Shown: positions 17,895 through 27,124, counted from the stretch's first letter. The stretch: DNA of 64,000 bases from Pseudomonadota bacterium (GCA_023404675.1 JAEYAW010000030.1:496001-560000), one strand, 5' to 3'. Notes: generated by a model from the sequence alone, not told the origin. Numbers and translations: made by a program.

Positions 17895-18410
17895 CTAGAA
17901 TGCGCCGGCCGCATTCGGCCCGACGCCGACGGCAGATGCTGTCATTCTGGACATTTCTTCCTCGCCGACAACCTTCATTCCGACCCGCCGCGACCAGATC
18001 AGTTCGCCAAGGCGCGCCGCGTAGTTCTCCGGCCGCCCCTCGATGGCGACGAACAGCACCTCGCCGCAGAACCGGACCCGCCAGTGCAGGTTGCCGATGT
18101 GGTAGCCGAGCGCCACCGCATCCGCGATCGAGCGCGGCTCCAATTGCAGCCACCGCTGATGCGCGGAGCGAACGACGATCGCACGTTCGTCCTCAAACAG
18201 CAGCACCGCCCCGTCGAACAGGCGCTCGTGGCGCGGCAACGCGATGGCCAGTTCGATGCCTGCGCGGGTCGTCGCAACCAGCTCCTGCTGATCAAGTTCG
18301 GCGGAAGGGATTTCGACTTCGTCGACCGCATTCTGGTGCTCGAGAATCCCGATCTTTTCGGAAAAAGCCGGTTCGAGACGACTGCCCAGCACATGAGCAA
18401 TGCGAAGCAT
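17895..18410 (-). CDS. UreE-like protein without a histidine tail (second UreE)
   Basis: A 171-residue UreE homologue. It shares MLRIAHVLGS at the start, IELAIALPRHERLFDGAVLLFEDERAIVV in the middle, and the ALGYHIGNLHWRVRFCGEVL metal-site segment with the neighbouring ureE, but ends in ESRMTASAVGVGPNAAGAF-like neutral residues instead of a His-rich tail. The conserved GYH and NLHW histidines are kept, so nickel binding remains possible. It lies immediately upstream of ureE. It probably arose by tandem duplication. ATG at 18410 has GGAAGGG 11 bp upstream. Confidence 0.88.
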   Translation of the reverse strand: MLRIAHVLGSRLEPAFSEKIGILEHQNAVDEVEIPSAELDQQELVATTRAGIELAIALPRHERLFDGAVLLFEDERAIVVRSAHQRWLQLEPRSIADAVALGYHIGNLHWRVRFCGEVLFVAIEGRPENYAARLGELIWSRRVGMKVVGEEEMSRMTASAVGVGPNAAGAF

Positions 18411-18462
18411 AAGGTCATTCCCTTCCACTCTGGACGATCCGCGATCGCCCGCACATGCCGTC

Positions 18463-19482
18463 CTACGACGCCAGCAACTCCTTCAGTCTGGCGTCGAGGA
18501 AAGCGACGTCCACCGGGTTCGTGCCCGGCCCGCCCGCAAAATGGCCCCAGACCGAGGGAACCGGAATCAGCGACGCATTCGGCATGTTGGCCACCTCGAA
18601 CTCGCTGTCCGCCACCGGAAAATACAGGTCGGTCTCTCCCGGCATCACGAAGGCCTTGGCCTTGATCGATGCGAGCGCCGCCTTGAAGTCACCCTTGTAC
18701 AGTTCGTTGTCGCTGATATCGCCGTTCTGCCAGGTCCACAGCATGGTCAGCAGGTTGTTGGGATCTTTCGGAAGAAAAAAGCCCTCCCAGAATCCCACAA
18801 GGAAATCCTCCAGCGATGAATAGCCCATCGTTTCGAGATCAAGCTTCTGGCGGTAGAACGTCTGGGAAAATCCCCAGCCCGCATAGACCCGCGCCGCCGC
18901 GCGCAGGCCGCGCTGCGGCTTATCCGTGTACCAGCCCTCCTTCCAGGCGGCATCGGCGGTCAGCGCCGCCTTCACGCCTTCAAGGAAGACGATGTTGTGC
19001 CGCGAACATTTCGCCGATCCGCAGAACGGCGCGATGAGATCCATCATGTCGGGATACATCGCGCCCCAGTGGAAGGTCTGCAGCGCCCCCATCGACCACC
19101 CCGTGACCAGCCGGACGTGTTCGATTCCGAATTTCTCGGTCACCAGCTTGTGTTGCACGCGCACGTTGTCGTAGGCCGTGACTTGAGGAAATTTCGGTCC
19201 GTTATAGGGTTCGGGGTTGTTGCTGGGGGACGACGACAATCCGTTCCCGAGCATGTTCGGGATGATGATGAAATACTTGTTCGGATCGAGCGCCATTCCC
19301 TCGCCGACCAGCCACTCATTGTCGTAGTGCTGTCCGGAATACCAGGTCGGATAGACGATCACATTGTCCTTGTTCGCATTCAGCGTGCCGAACGTCTTGT
19401 AGGCGAGCTTGCAGTCCCGCAGCGTTGCGCCGCGCTGCAGCTGAACGTCGCCGAGATCGTAAATCTGATAATCGAGAGTCAT
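18463..19482 (-). CDS. Alpha/beta hydrolase of the homoserine O-acetyltransferase-like (MetX-type) family
   Basis: A 339-residue MetX-fold protein. The nucleophile elbow GWSMGALQTFHWGAMYPD lies near residue 128, the acid residue in MPGETDLYFPVADSE near residue 275 and the catalytic His in VPSVWGHFAGGPG near residue 308. The segment LNANKDNVIVYPTWYSGQHYDNEWLVGEGMALDP is also characteristic. Real MetX is usually a biosynthetic gene; here it is between a permease and the urease genes, so hydrolysis of an ester or amide is at least as likely. It is 52 bp upstream of the second ureE on the same strand. Substrate unknown. Confidence 0.78.
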   Translation of the reverse strand: MTLDYQIYDLGDVQLQRGATLRDCKLAYKTFGTLNANKDNVIVYPTWYSGQHYDNEWLVGEGMALDPNKYFIIIPNMLGNGLSSSPSNNPEPYNGPKFPQVTAYDNVRVQHKLVTEKFGIEHVRLVTGWSMGALQTFHWGAMYPDMMDLIAPFCGSAKCSRHNIVFLEGVKAALTADAAWKEGWYTDKPQRGLRAAARVYAGWGFSQTFYRQKLDLETMGYSSLEDFLVGFWEGFFLPKDPNNLLTMLWTWQNGDISDNELYKGDFKAALASIKAKAFVMPGETDLYFPVADSEFEVANMPNASLIPVPSVWGHFAGGPGTNPVDVAFLDARLKELLAS

Positions 19483-19559
19483 TCTCTTCCCCCTGCCTAT
19501 GCAAGTTCAGACGGGAGGGGGGCCGCGACTGGTCCCCGCTCCATTTTCCGGACGCCGGA

Positions 19560-20885
19560 TCAGGCGGACTTCAACGATGGGTTGGTGCGAGTCGCGAGAG
19601 CGATCACATAGTAGGCGACGCCGGCGACGACCGCAGCCGAGATCGCCGTCGAGAGATAGGGCATCCACTCCTCGACGATGAACGCGCAGACCGAGCCGAT
19701 CGCCCATGCCGCAAAGGCATGCGGCCGCCAGTCGGAGTCGATCGTTGCGCTCGGCCGCGTCAGATACTGATCCACCAGCACGATCGCGCCGATCGGAGGC
19801 ACGAGGATGCCGAGCAGCGAGAGCCACTGGATGAAGAACGCCCAGACGTTCCCGGCCGCGACCACGATTCCGATCACGCCCAGAATGATCGCCATGATCC
19901 GCATGTGCGTGCCGACGATGCGGGACCATCCGGTCGCGGCATTGTAAAGACAGTGTGAGCAGACCGACCCCAGATTCACATAGAGAAAGATGAAAGCCAG
20001 CACGCTCAGCCAGATCAGCTGCTTGCTGTTCATGTAGCCGAACATGTTGTCCGCTCCGAACGGATTGGCGTTCGGCACGGCCAGCGCGGCGGTCATTACG
20101 CCGCCCACCAGCATGGCCACGAGATTGGCGAACGGAAAGGCGCTGAACGTGGCAATCCATGATGCGGTGGACGTTTTCGCCCATCGATTGAAGTCCGCCG
20201 TCACCGTGCCGGCGTCGATGAACAGGGCAATGACGACCGTCAACCCGACACCCATCGACATGGTCGCCACGCCGTTGTTGCCCGGATAGGCGAAAATGGC
20301 GGATGCGGTCGTCGTGGACGCGGCATCGGCCGCCACCCAGATGCCGAGAACCACGAACAGCGGCACCGAGACGAGGCCGATGTAGTGCAGCCCCCTGACG
20401 CCGACGAACGTGATCGCGATGTAGAGCAGCCCGGCGATCACCGTCATCGCCACGTAGTTCAGGCCATAGGTCGACGAGACGAGCGCGCCGGTGATGCCGG
20501 TCTGGACCGCGTACCAGCCGAGCAGCAGCGTCGACAGCAGCCCGGAGGCGAACACGTAGCCCTTCTTGCCGAACACGATGCTGGCAACCAGCGCGAAGTT
20601 CATGCCACGCCGCGTGCCGATCAGGCCCAGCAGACCGACATAGCCGAGCATCAGCAGATTTCCCACGATCATGGCGACGAGCGCCTTCGAGAATCCCATT
20701 CCGAGCACCAGAAGCGAACCCGTCATCGCTCCGGTGATGATCATCGGAAATCCAAGCCAGACCATGGTGACGGAGAACGCACTTCTACGGGCCGCCATAG
20801 GGACCGGCTCGTGCTCGTACTCCTCGCCCAGAATATGCTCGACCTGCTCTTCGGTCGCCCTGAGATCGCTTGCCGTTGTGCTCAT
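19560..20885 (-). CDS. NCS1-family purine/cytosine-type permease
   Basis: A 441-residue inner-membrane transporter with about 12 hydrophobic helices. It has a polar N-terminus (MSTTASDLRATEEQVEHILGEEYEHEPVPMAARRS), then VTMVWLGFPMIITGAMTGSLLVLG as the first helix pair, as in CodB-like permeases. Family members import cytosine, purines, allantoin or hydantoins by cation symport. The position between amiE and the urease genes suggests import of a nitrogen-rich compound that yields urea or ammonia. The actual substrate cannot be told. The start at 20885 has GGACAGAGA upstream. Confidence 0.85.
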   Translation of the reverse strand: MSTTASDLRATEEQVEHILGEEYEHEPVPMAARRSAFSVTMVWLGFPMIITGAMTGSLLVLGMGFSKALVAMIVGNLLMLGYVGLLGLIGTRRGMNFALVASIVFGKKGYVFASGLLSTLLLGWYAVQTGITGALVSSTYGLNYVAMTVIAGLLYIAITFVGVRGLHYIGLVSVPLFVVLGIWVAADAASTTTASAIFAYPGNNGVATMSMGVGLTVVIALFIDAGTVTADFNRWAKTSTASWIATFSAFPFANLVAMLVGGVMTAALAVPNANPFGADNMFGYMNSKQLIWLSVLAFIFLYVNLGSVCSHCLYNAATGWSRIVGTHMRIMAIILGVIGIVVAAGNVWAFFIQWLSLLGILVPPIGAIVLVDQYLTRPSATIDSDWRPHAFAAWAIGSVCAFIVEEWMPYLSTAISAAVVAGVAYYVIALATRTNPSLKSA

Positions 20886-21092
20886 TCTCTGTCCTCCGAT
20901 TGACGTACCAACGTGGAACGGGGCACCCTTTCGAAAGCAGGTTTGCACGAGCTCTGGTCTTGCAGAGCGCCTACCCTATTGCCTTTTTGTACGCGAAGAC
21001 CGACCCGCCCCGAGGTCGGTCGAATTTCCACACCCCGCCGCGCCCAGTGGCGACCGGGCTCAGGGAGCCTGATCGCCGCCGGTCGAATCCGG

Positions 21093-22130
21093 CTAGCGGT
21101 GCGCGACTTTCTTGTTGGGAATCCCCTCGATGGGACACTCCTCGACACCGACCGTGGAGCGCGTGAACGACTCCACCATCTCGCGGGTGCCTTCCGGATC
21201 GGAAATCCACTTGGTGTAGAAATCGTAAGGGCAGGCTGCGACGCCCTTGTCTCCGTCGCCGGAGTTGATCATGCCGGTGTAGCCGCGATGCACCAGCTTG
21301 AAGAGATGGTTCTGCGACTGGCCGGTGCGGCGCGCGTCGCGGATCAGCGATTTGGACAGTTGCGCGTACTGGATGCCGTATTCCTCCTCGCCGCACTCGC
21401 CGAGCGTGCGCCCGTCGAAGCCGACAATGGCGGAGTGACCGAAATAGGAATAGACGCCATCGAAGCCGGCCGCGTTGGCGACTGCGACATAAACGTTGTT
21501 CGCCCACGCCATCGCCTTCGCCATCACCACCTGCTGATCCTTCGCCGGATACATGTAGCCCTGGCACCGCACGATCAGCTCCGCGCCTTTCATGGCGCAG
21601 TCCCGCCAGATCTCGGGATAGTTGCCGTCGTCGCAGATGATGAGCGACACCTTCAGGCCCTTCGGTCCCTCGGACACATAGGTGCAGTTGCCGGGATACC
21701 AGCCCTCGATCGGCACCCAGGGCATGATCTTGCGATACTTCTGAACGATCTCGCCCTTGTCGTTCATCAGGATCAGCGTGTTATAGGGCGCCTTCTTCGG
21801 ATGTTCCTCGTGGCGCTCGCCGGTGAGCGAGAACACGCCCCACACCTTCGCCTTGCGGCAGGCTTCGGCGAAGATCTCCGTCTCGTCGCCGGGGACTGTC
21901 GAGGCGGTCTCGTACATCTCCTTGGAGTCGTACATGATGCCGTGCGTCGAATATTCCGGGAAGATCACAAGGTCCATGCCCGGCAGGCCGGCCTTCATGC
22001 CGACGATCATGTCCGCGATCTTCCTGGCGTTGTCGAGAACCTCCGCCTTCGTATGAAGGCGCGGCATCTTGTAATTCACGACGGCGACGCCGACCGTGTC
22101 GTTGCTGGACGAAATATCACCGTGAAGCAT
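21093..22130 (-). CDS. amiE: Aliphatic amidase AmiE
   Basis: A 345-residue nitrilase-superfamily enzyme of the AmiE type. It begins MLHGDISSSNDTVGVAVVNYKMPRLHT. The catalytic Glu is in LVIFPEYSTHG near residue 59, the Lys in KYRKIMPW near residue 134, and the nucleophile Cys in SLIICDDGNYPE near residue 166. It hydrolyses short aliphatic amides (acetamide, propionamide and probably formamide-like substrates) to the acid and ammonia in the cytoplasm. It lies between the urtE ATPase gene and the permease gene, with amiC and amiR at the head of the same-strand block, so it fits the amidase operon logic of Pseudomonas. Confidence 0.94.
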   Translation of the reverse strand: MLHGDISSSNDTVGVAVVNYKMPRLHTKAEVLDNARKIADMIVGMKAGLPGMDLVIFPEYSTHGIMYDSKEMYETASTVPGDETEIFAEACRKAKVWGVFSLTGERHEEHPKKAPYNTLILMNDKGEIVQKYRKIMPWVPIEGWYPGNCTYVSEGPKGLKVSLIICDDGNYPEIWRDCAMKGAELIVRCQGYMYPAKDQQVVMAKAMAWANNVYVAVANAAGFDGVYSYFGHSAIVGFDGRTLGECGEEEYGIQYAQLSKSLIRDARRTGQSQNHLFKLVHRGYTGMINSGDGDKGVAACPYDFYTKWISDPEGTREMVESFTRSTVGVEECPIEGIPNKKVAHR

Positions 22131-22168
22131 GTTTCTCTCCTTGCACCAAACGTTTCCTGAACGCCGGA

Positions 22169-22864
22169 TCACACCGCCATATGCCGGTGCACCATCTCGT
22201 CCGTGAGGTCAGAAATCCCGCCCTGTTCGACGATGCGGCCTTTTTCCATCATGACGAAGCGATGCGCAGCGTTGCGGACGAACGAGACGTTCTGCTCGAC
22301 CAGAATGACGGTGAGCGAAAATTCCCGGTTAAGCCGCACGATCACGTGCTCGATCTCCTCGACGATGGACGGCTGGATGCCCTCGTTCGGCTCGTCGAGC
22401 AGGATGACCTTGGGATGCGCCGCGAGCGCGCGGGCGATGGCGAGTTGCTGCTGCTGACCGCCGGACAGCACCCCGCCGTTGCGTTCGAGATTGTTCATCA
22501 GATACGGAAACAGTTCCGCGACCAGCGGGGGAATCTCGCGCTTGCCGTCGGTGCGCGCGAAGCCGCCCATCAGGATGTTCTCGCGGATCGTGAAATCCGG
22601 AATGATCTCGCGGCCCTGCGGGACATAGGCGATGCCGGCGCGGGCGCGTCTGAATGTCGGCTCGCGGCCGATGTCGGTGCCGTCGAGACGGATTTCGCCG
22701 TCCATGCGGTCGGTCAGCCCCATCAGCGTCTTGAGCAGCGTGGTCTTGCCGGTGCCGTTGCGGCCGAGCACCGCCGTCACCTCGGCCTTCGGCACATCGA
22801 AGGTCACGTCGTGCAGGATGTGGCTGCGGTCGTAATAACTGTCGATATGGGCAAACTGCAGCAT
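22169..22864 (-). CDS. urtE: Urea/short-chain amide ABC transporter ATP-binding protein UrtE
   Basis: A 231-residue ABC ATPase of the branched-chain amino acid/urea (LivF/UrtE) type. It has the Walker A GRNGTGKTTLLKTLMGL near residue 36, signature LSGGQQQQLAIARALAAHP near residue 135, Walker B ILLDEPNEGIQP near residue 155, and the VEQNVSFVRNAAHRFVMM H-loop region. It pairs with UrtD. Its start abuts the urtD stop (1-base overlap at 22864), so the two are coupled. Confidence 0.92.
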   Translation of the reverse strand: MLQFAHIDSYYDRSHILHDVTFDVPKAEVTAVLGRNGTGKTTLLKTLMGLTDRMDGEIRLDGTDIGREPTFRRARAGIAYVPQGREIIPDFTIRENILMGGFARTDGKREIPPLVAELFPYLMNNLERNGGVLSGGQQQQLAIARALAAHPKVILLDEPNEGIQPSIVEEIEHVIVRLNREFSLTVILVEQNVSFVRNAAHRFVMMEKGRIVEQGGISDLTDEMVHRHMAV

Positions 22865-23610
22865 CAGACGATTCCCTTCGAGCCGAGATAGGCCTCGCGG
22901 ACCTTGGGATTTGTCTCGATCTCCTGCACGCTGCCCTCGGCGAGAACCTGCCCGAGATGCAGCACCGTGATCTTCTCGGCGATCTCGCGCACGAACGCCA
23001 TGTCGTGCTCCACCACGACGATGGTGTGGCGACCTTTGAGGTTATTGACGATCTGCGATGTCTTGTACGTCTCGGCCTGAGTCATGCCGGCGGTCGGCTC
23101 GTCCAGCAGGATGATCTTCGGATTCTGGACAATCAGCAGCCCGAGTTCGAGCCATTGGGTCTGGCCGTGGCTGAGGTAGGCCGCGATCCGGCCCGCCTCC
23201 TCCGTCAGACCGATCAGGCCGAGCACCTCGTCGACCCGCTTCGCTCCCTCCGTGCCGAAGCCAAATCCGAGATTGGCCAGAACGCCCGGGTTGCGGCAGC
23301 TTGCAACCTCCAGATTGCGGCGGACCGTCAGATCCTTGAACACGCTCGGAATCTGGAATTTCCGGCCGATCCCGGCGCGCGCGATCTTGTGCTCCTCCCA
23401 GTTGGTGATGTCGGTGTCGTGGACATAAACATGCCCGGAGGTGCTCTTAGTCTTGCCGGAGATCAGATCCATCAGCGTCGTCTTGCCCGCGCCATTGGCT
23501 CCGAGCAGGACGCGCAGTTCCCCGTCGTCGATGGTCATCGTCACATTGTTGACGGCTTTGAAGCCCTCGAAATCGACGCTCAGTCCGTCAATGGTCAGCG
23601 CGGCAGCCAT
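22864..23610 (-). CDS. urtD: Urea/short-chain amide ABC transporter ATP-binding protein UrtD
   Basis: A 248-residue ABC ATPase of the LivG/UrtD type. Walker A GANGAGKTTLMDLISG is near residue 38, the signature region LSHGQTQWLELGLLIVQNPK near residue 150, Walker B IILLDEPTAGM near residue 170 and the H-loop VVEHDMAFVREIA near residue 205. The signature is LSHGQ rather than LSGGQ, as is usual for UrtD. It is 5 bp downstream of urtC. Confidence 0.92.
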   Translation of the reverse strand: MAAALTIDGLSVDFEGFKAVNNVTMTIDDGELRVLLGANGAGKTTLMDLISGKTKSTSGHVYVHDTDITNWEEHKIARAGIGRKFQIPSVFKDLTVRRNLEVASCRNPGVLANLGFGFGTEGAKRVDEVLGLIGLTEEAGRIAAYLSHGQTQWLELGLLIVQNPKIILLDEPTAGMTQAETYKTSQIVNNLKGRHTIVVVEHDMAFVREIAEKITVLHLGQVLAEGSVQEIETNPKVREAYLGSKGIV

Positions 23611-23615
23611 CGCAC

Positions 23616-24764
23616 CTACTCCGCAAGCTGTGACGAGGGATTGGCGACCCGCACCTCGCCCGAGCCGTTGTTCGGCCGGCGCTGCACGAAGCGATCGATG
23701 AGATCGTGGGCCACGCCGGCGAGGCCGCGCGGCAGATACAGCACGACAAGCACGAAGATCAGCCCGATGATCGCCTTCCACGCCTCGGCGAAACCCTCCG
23801 TCTCGCTGACCGTCGCCGAGATCACGTTGATCAGGATTGCGCCGATGCAGGCCCCGAGAATGGAGGATCGGCCGCCGACCGCCGCCCACACCACCATGGT
23901 GATCGAGAACGAGAGATCCATGAAGGTCGGCGAGGCGAACTCGGAGACGATCACGTAGAGCATGCCCGCAAAGCCCGCGATGGCGGCGGACACCGCGAAA
24001 AAGAACGTCTGGTAGTTCGGGACGTCGAATCCGAGATAGCGCGCGCGGTTCTCGTCGTCGCGCACCGCCTGCAGGATGATGCCCGCGCGGGTCTCGACCA
24101 GGAGCCGCGCGGCCGCGAGCACCGCCGCCAGCGAGATCGCGACGAGGTAGTAGGTCTCGACGATGTAGGGATCGAACTCCAGCCCCGCGAGCTTGAACCA
24201 GCCGAGATCGGTCAGGCCGTTGAAGCCGTTGGTGATCGGCTGCGCATCGATCACCAGAAGGCGCACCAGCAGCACCAGCGACAGCGTGATCAGCGACACG
24301 AATACCCCCGCGATGCGGCGGCGGAACACGATGGTGCCGATGATCGCGGCGATCAGCACCGGCAGGATCACCCCCATGGCCACCCCGAACCATTGGCTCT
24401 GGAACGGAAGCCACAGAAACGAAGCCTTGTTGATACAGCACAGTTCGGTCGGCGCGCCGGGCTCGGCGTTCCACAGCATGAAGTCCGGCACCGGCTTGTC
24501 CGATCCCTGCTGCAGGCTGGTGGTGCTGGCGAGCTTCAGCGACATCGCCAGCATGTACGCGCCCGCCCCGAAGAACAGGCCCTGCCCCAGATTGAGGATG
24601 CCGGCATAGCCCCACGACAGCGCGACGGCGACGCCGAGCATCCCGAACACCAGATATTTGGCGACGCGGTTCAGCCAAAACGGATCCATCACCAGCGGCA
24701 GCAGCATGATGATCACGACGAAGGCCGCGTAGATCGCCAGTTCGATTGTGCGTTTGCTCGGCAT
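23616..24764 (-). CDS. urtC: Urea/short-chain amide ABC transporter permease UrtC
   Basis: A 382-residue LivM-like permease. About nine to ten membrane helices are visible, with the DRALRY-like ABC interaction loop seen as RAGIILQAVRDDENRARYLGFDV near residue 240. The large periplasmic-facing insertion at residues 85-125 (VPDFMLWNAEPGAP) is typical of UrtC. The C-terminal tail is hydrophilic. It begins 1 bp after the urtB stop codon. Nothing unusual. Confidence 0.9.
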   Translation of the reverse strand: MPSKRTIELAIYAAFVVIIMLLPLVMDPFWLNRVAKYLVFGMLGVAVALSWGYAGILNLGQGLFFGAGAYMLAMSLKLASTTSLQQGSDKPVPDFMLWNAEPGAPTELCCINKASFLWLPFQSQWFGVAMGVILPVLIAAIIGTIVFRRRIAGVFVSLITLSLVLLVRLLVIDAQPITNGFNGLTDLGWFKLAGLEFDPYIVETYYLVAISLAAVLAAARLLVETRAGIILQAVRDDENRARYLGFDVPNYQTFFFAVSAAIAGFAGMLYVIVSEFASPTFMDLSFSITMVVWAAVGGRSSILGACIGAILINVISATVSETEGFAEAWKAIIGLIFVLVVLYLPRGLAGVAHDLIDRFVQRRPNNGSGEVRVANPSSQLAE

Positions 24765-24765
24765 C

Positions 24766-25659
24766 TTAGCGGCTCTTCAGGGCGAACAGGCCCTTCGGCT
24801 TGAGAATGATGATCGCGATCACGACGGCGAACACCACCGCACGCGCCAGAATGTCGTTGGTGCCGGAGGCGACGAGGCCATTGATCTCGCCCAGAATGCC
24901 GGCCGACAGCACCGAGCCCATCAGGCTCCCGACGCCGCCCATCACGACCACGAGAAATCCGTCCACCACCATCGGCGTGCCCATGTCGGGAAACACCGTC
25001 TTGAAGCCGGACATCATCACGCCCGCGATTCCCGCAAGCCCCGATCCGAATGCGAAGGTCAGCGCGTTGACCTTGGCGACGTCGATGCCGCAGGCAGCCG
25101 CCATTTTCGGATTGCGGATGATGGCGCGCACCTGCGTGCCGATCGCGGTGCGATACATGATCAGCCAGGTGATGACGGTAAGCACGATCGTCACCAGGAT
25201 GATGAAGGCGCGGTAGCGGTTGATGTCCGCGCCGGCGACGCTGAACGTCCCCTGCAGCATCGCCGGCACGGCGACGTTCTGCAGGCCCGGACCAAGCCCC
25301 TGAATGTGGATGCCGAAGAAGGACAGGCCGAATTCGAGGCGAACCGCCTGCTGGATCAGGATTGCGACGCCCCATGTCGCCAGCAGCGTATCGAGCAGCC
25401 GTCCATACAGCTTGCGCACCACGATGCGCTCGATGCCGAGGCCGATCAGCGCTGTCACAATGAAGGCCAGCGGGATCGCGACGAAGATGTTCGCGCCGAG
25501 CCAGATGCCCGACAGCACCGTGACATAAGCACCGATCATCACCATCTCGCCGTGGGCCATGTTGATGACCCCCATCGCGCCGTAGGTGATCGCGAGCCCG
25601 AGCGCGACGAGAAGCAGGATCGAGCCAAGGCTGAGCCCGATGAACAAAACCTCAAGCAT
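24766..25659 (-). CDS. urtB: Urea/short-chain amide ABC transporter permease UrtB
   Basis: A 297-residue LivH-like permease with eight or so membrane helices. The family motif MGVINMAHGEMVMIGAYV is near residue 32 and the EAA-type cytoplasmic loop is IRNPKMAAACGIDVAKVN near residue 185. The short length fits an UrtB lacking an N-terminal periplasmic extension. It is separated from urtA by about 100 bp that contains a strong hairpin. It forms the channel with UrtC. Confidence 0.9.
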   Translation of the reverse strand: MLEVLFIGLSLGSILLLVALGLAITYGAMGVINMAHGEMVMIGAYVTVLSGIWLGANIFVAIPLAFIVTALIGLGIERIVVRKLYGRLLDTLLATWGVAILIQQAVRLEFGLSFFGIHIQGLGPGLQNVAVPAMLQGTFSVAGADINRYRAFIILVTIVLTVITWLIMYRTAIGTQVRAIIRNPKMAAACGIDVAKVNALTFAFGSGLAGIAGVMMSGFKTVFPDMGTPMVVDGFLVVVMGGVGSLMGSVLSAGILGEINGLVASGTNDILARAVVFAVVIAIIILKPKGLFALKSR

Positions 25660-25715
25660 GAGAGTCCCTTCGCGGCGACATGCTTTCGCGGATACCGATC
25701 CGGATACGAGACCTG

Positions 25716-25752
25716 GCGGACCGCCCGCCGCACGATGCGGCGGACAGTCCGC
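25716..25752 (-). other. Strong hairpin between urtA and urtB
   Basis: GCGGAC and GTCCGC arms flank an inner CCGCCGC/GCGGCGG stem with a 5-nt loop. It has no U-tract on the minus strand, so it is more likely an mRNA-stabilising or expression-balancing structure after the substrate-binding protein gene than a terminator. Confidence 0.6.
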
Positions 25753-25758
25753 AGGTGA

Positions 25759-27015
25759 TCAGATCTTCAGCTTCGCCGTGTCGAGCCCCTTTGCGGTGCA
25801 GAAGAGGTTCGTCTCGGTCTCGCCGTAGGCCACGTATGGCAGAGGCATGACCGGCTCCTTGTACGCATCGATGATCTTGCCCTGCCCGTCCGCCTGCCAC
25901 TGGGCGATGCGCGGGGTAAGGTAGGCATGCAGATTCTCGGCGTCGATTTTCACATGACCGTTCGGCGCGTCGAACTCCTGCCCCTTCACCGCTTCGCGGA
26001 TAGAGGTCGGCGTGATGTCCTTGGCCTTTTCCACCGCCTGCTTCCACAGGAAGACCTGGAAGTAGGACGACTCCAGCGCGTGATGGGTCACGGCCTTGGG
26101 GTCCTTCACGAAGGCCCTGTAACGCGCGATGAATTCCTTGTTGCGCGGCGTGTCGATCGCCTGGAAATACGGGAAGGACGTGTAGCTCCCCACCGCGTAT
26201 TCCGGTCCCATCGCCGCGATCTCGATCTCGGAGGTCACCGTGGCGCAGATCGGCAGCTTGTCGTGGGTGAGGCCCTGGTTCTTGTACTCGCGATAGAACG
26301 CGATCACGGAATCACCGACCACGTTCGAGAGCACCACATCGCAGCCCGAGCTTTTGATCTTGTTGACCATCGAACCCCACTCGGAATGGCCGAGTTCGAG
26401 GTATTCGTCGGCCACCCACTGGCCGCCGTTCTTCTCGATCAGGATCTTCGAGACCTTGGCCATCTCGCGCGGATAGATGTAGTTCGATCCGACGATAAAG
26501 AACTTCTTCTTGCCAAGCGTATTGATGATCCAGGGAATGAAGTTCGAAAGCTGCTGGTTCGGAACGGCGCCGGTGTAGACGACGTTCTTGGAGCACTCGA
26601 AGCCTTCATAATAGGTCGGATAGAAATACAGGTTGTTGCGCTTCTCGAACACCGGCAGCACCGCCTTGCGGCTGGCCGAGGTGTAGGAGCCGAACACCGT
26701 CGGCACCCGATCCTGGATGACAAGCTTGGAGGCCTTTTCGTTGTAGGTCTTCGGATCGGACGCGCCGTCCTCGACGATCGGCACGATCTTCATGCCCTTA
26801 GCGCCACCTGCGGCATTGATCTCGCTGATCGCCATCAAGGTCGCATCGTGCAGCGACTTCTCGACGATGGACAGACCGCCCGTCAGCGAGAACAGCACGC
26901 CGACCTTGATCTCTCCCGCAGCTTGCGCCGCCGTGCTCAGCACGTAAGGCGATGTGATCGCCGCACCTGCGGCAAGCGCGCTCCCTTGCAAAAATTTGCG
27001 CCGGTCGATTGTCAT
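25759..27015 (-). CDS. urtA: Urea/short-chain amide ABC transporter substrate-binding protein UrtA
   Basis: A 418-residue periplasmic binding protein. The N-terminus MTIDRRKFLQGSALAAGAAI is a Tat signal with the twin arginines; cleavage is probable after AAQA. The mature part begins GEIKVGVLFSLTGGLSIVEKSL and contains the typical Leu/Ile/Val-binding fold segments (NEKASKLVIQDRVPTVFGSYTSASRKAVLPVF, YFYPTYYEGFECSKNVVYTGAVPNQQ). Homologues are named UrtA or FmdD (amide/urea binding). It is related to the AmiC gene next door (same YPTYYEGFE/YPTLYEGFE segment). The start at 27015 has AAAGGGGAGACGA upstream. Confidence 0.9.
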   Translation of the reverse strand: MTIDRRKFLQGSALAAGAAITSPYVLSTAAQAAGEIKVGVLFSLTGGLSIVEKSLHDATLMAISEINAAGGAKGMKIVPIVEDGASDPKTYNEKASKLVIQDRVPTVFGSYTSASRKAVLPVFEKRNNLYFYPTYYEGFECSKNVVYTGAVPNQQLSNFIPWIINTLGKKKFFIVGSNYIYPREMAKVSKILIEKNGGQWVADEYLELGHSEWGSMVNKIKSSGCDVVLSNVVGDSVIAFYREYKNQGLTHDKLPICATVTSEIEIAAMGPEYAVGSYTSFPYFQAIDTPRNKEFIARYRAFVKDPKAVTHHALESSYFQVFLWKQAVEKAKDITPTSIREAVKGQEFDAPNGHVKIDAENLHAYLTPRIAQWQADGQGKIIDAYKEPVMPLPYVAYGETETNLFCTAKGLDTAKLKI

Positions 27016-27105
27016 TCGTCTCCCCTTTGCTCCAGACACACCAATCCCGTTCACGCTGAATGCGTGTTGCTCGGCCAAAAATTTTCCAGAAAAGACCGAG
27101 GCCCG

Positions 27106-27124
27106 CTGACGCGCCCCGCGTCAG
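27106..27124 (-). other. Hairpin in the urtA leader
   Basis: A perfect 8-bp stem CTGACGCG/CGCGTCAG with a 3-nt loop lies in the amiR-urtA leader, downstream of the intrinsic terminator and 91 bp before the urtA start codon. It could be a second RNA structure involved in regulation; no U-tract of terminator quality follows directly (TCTTTTCT lies about 10 bp on). Confidence 0.5.

Noticed and set aside
22864..24678. A 604-codon frame including urtD that extends far upstream
   Set aside because: The extension runs in another frame through urtC. The ATPase starts at 23610, right after the urtC stop codon.
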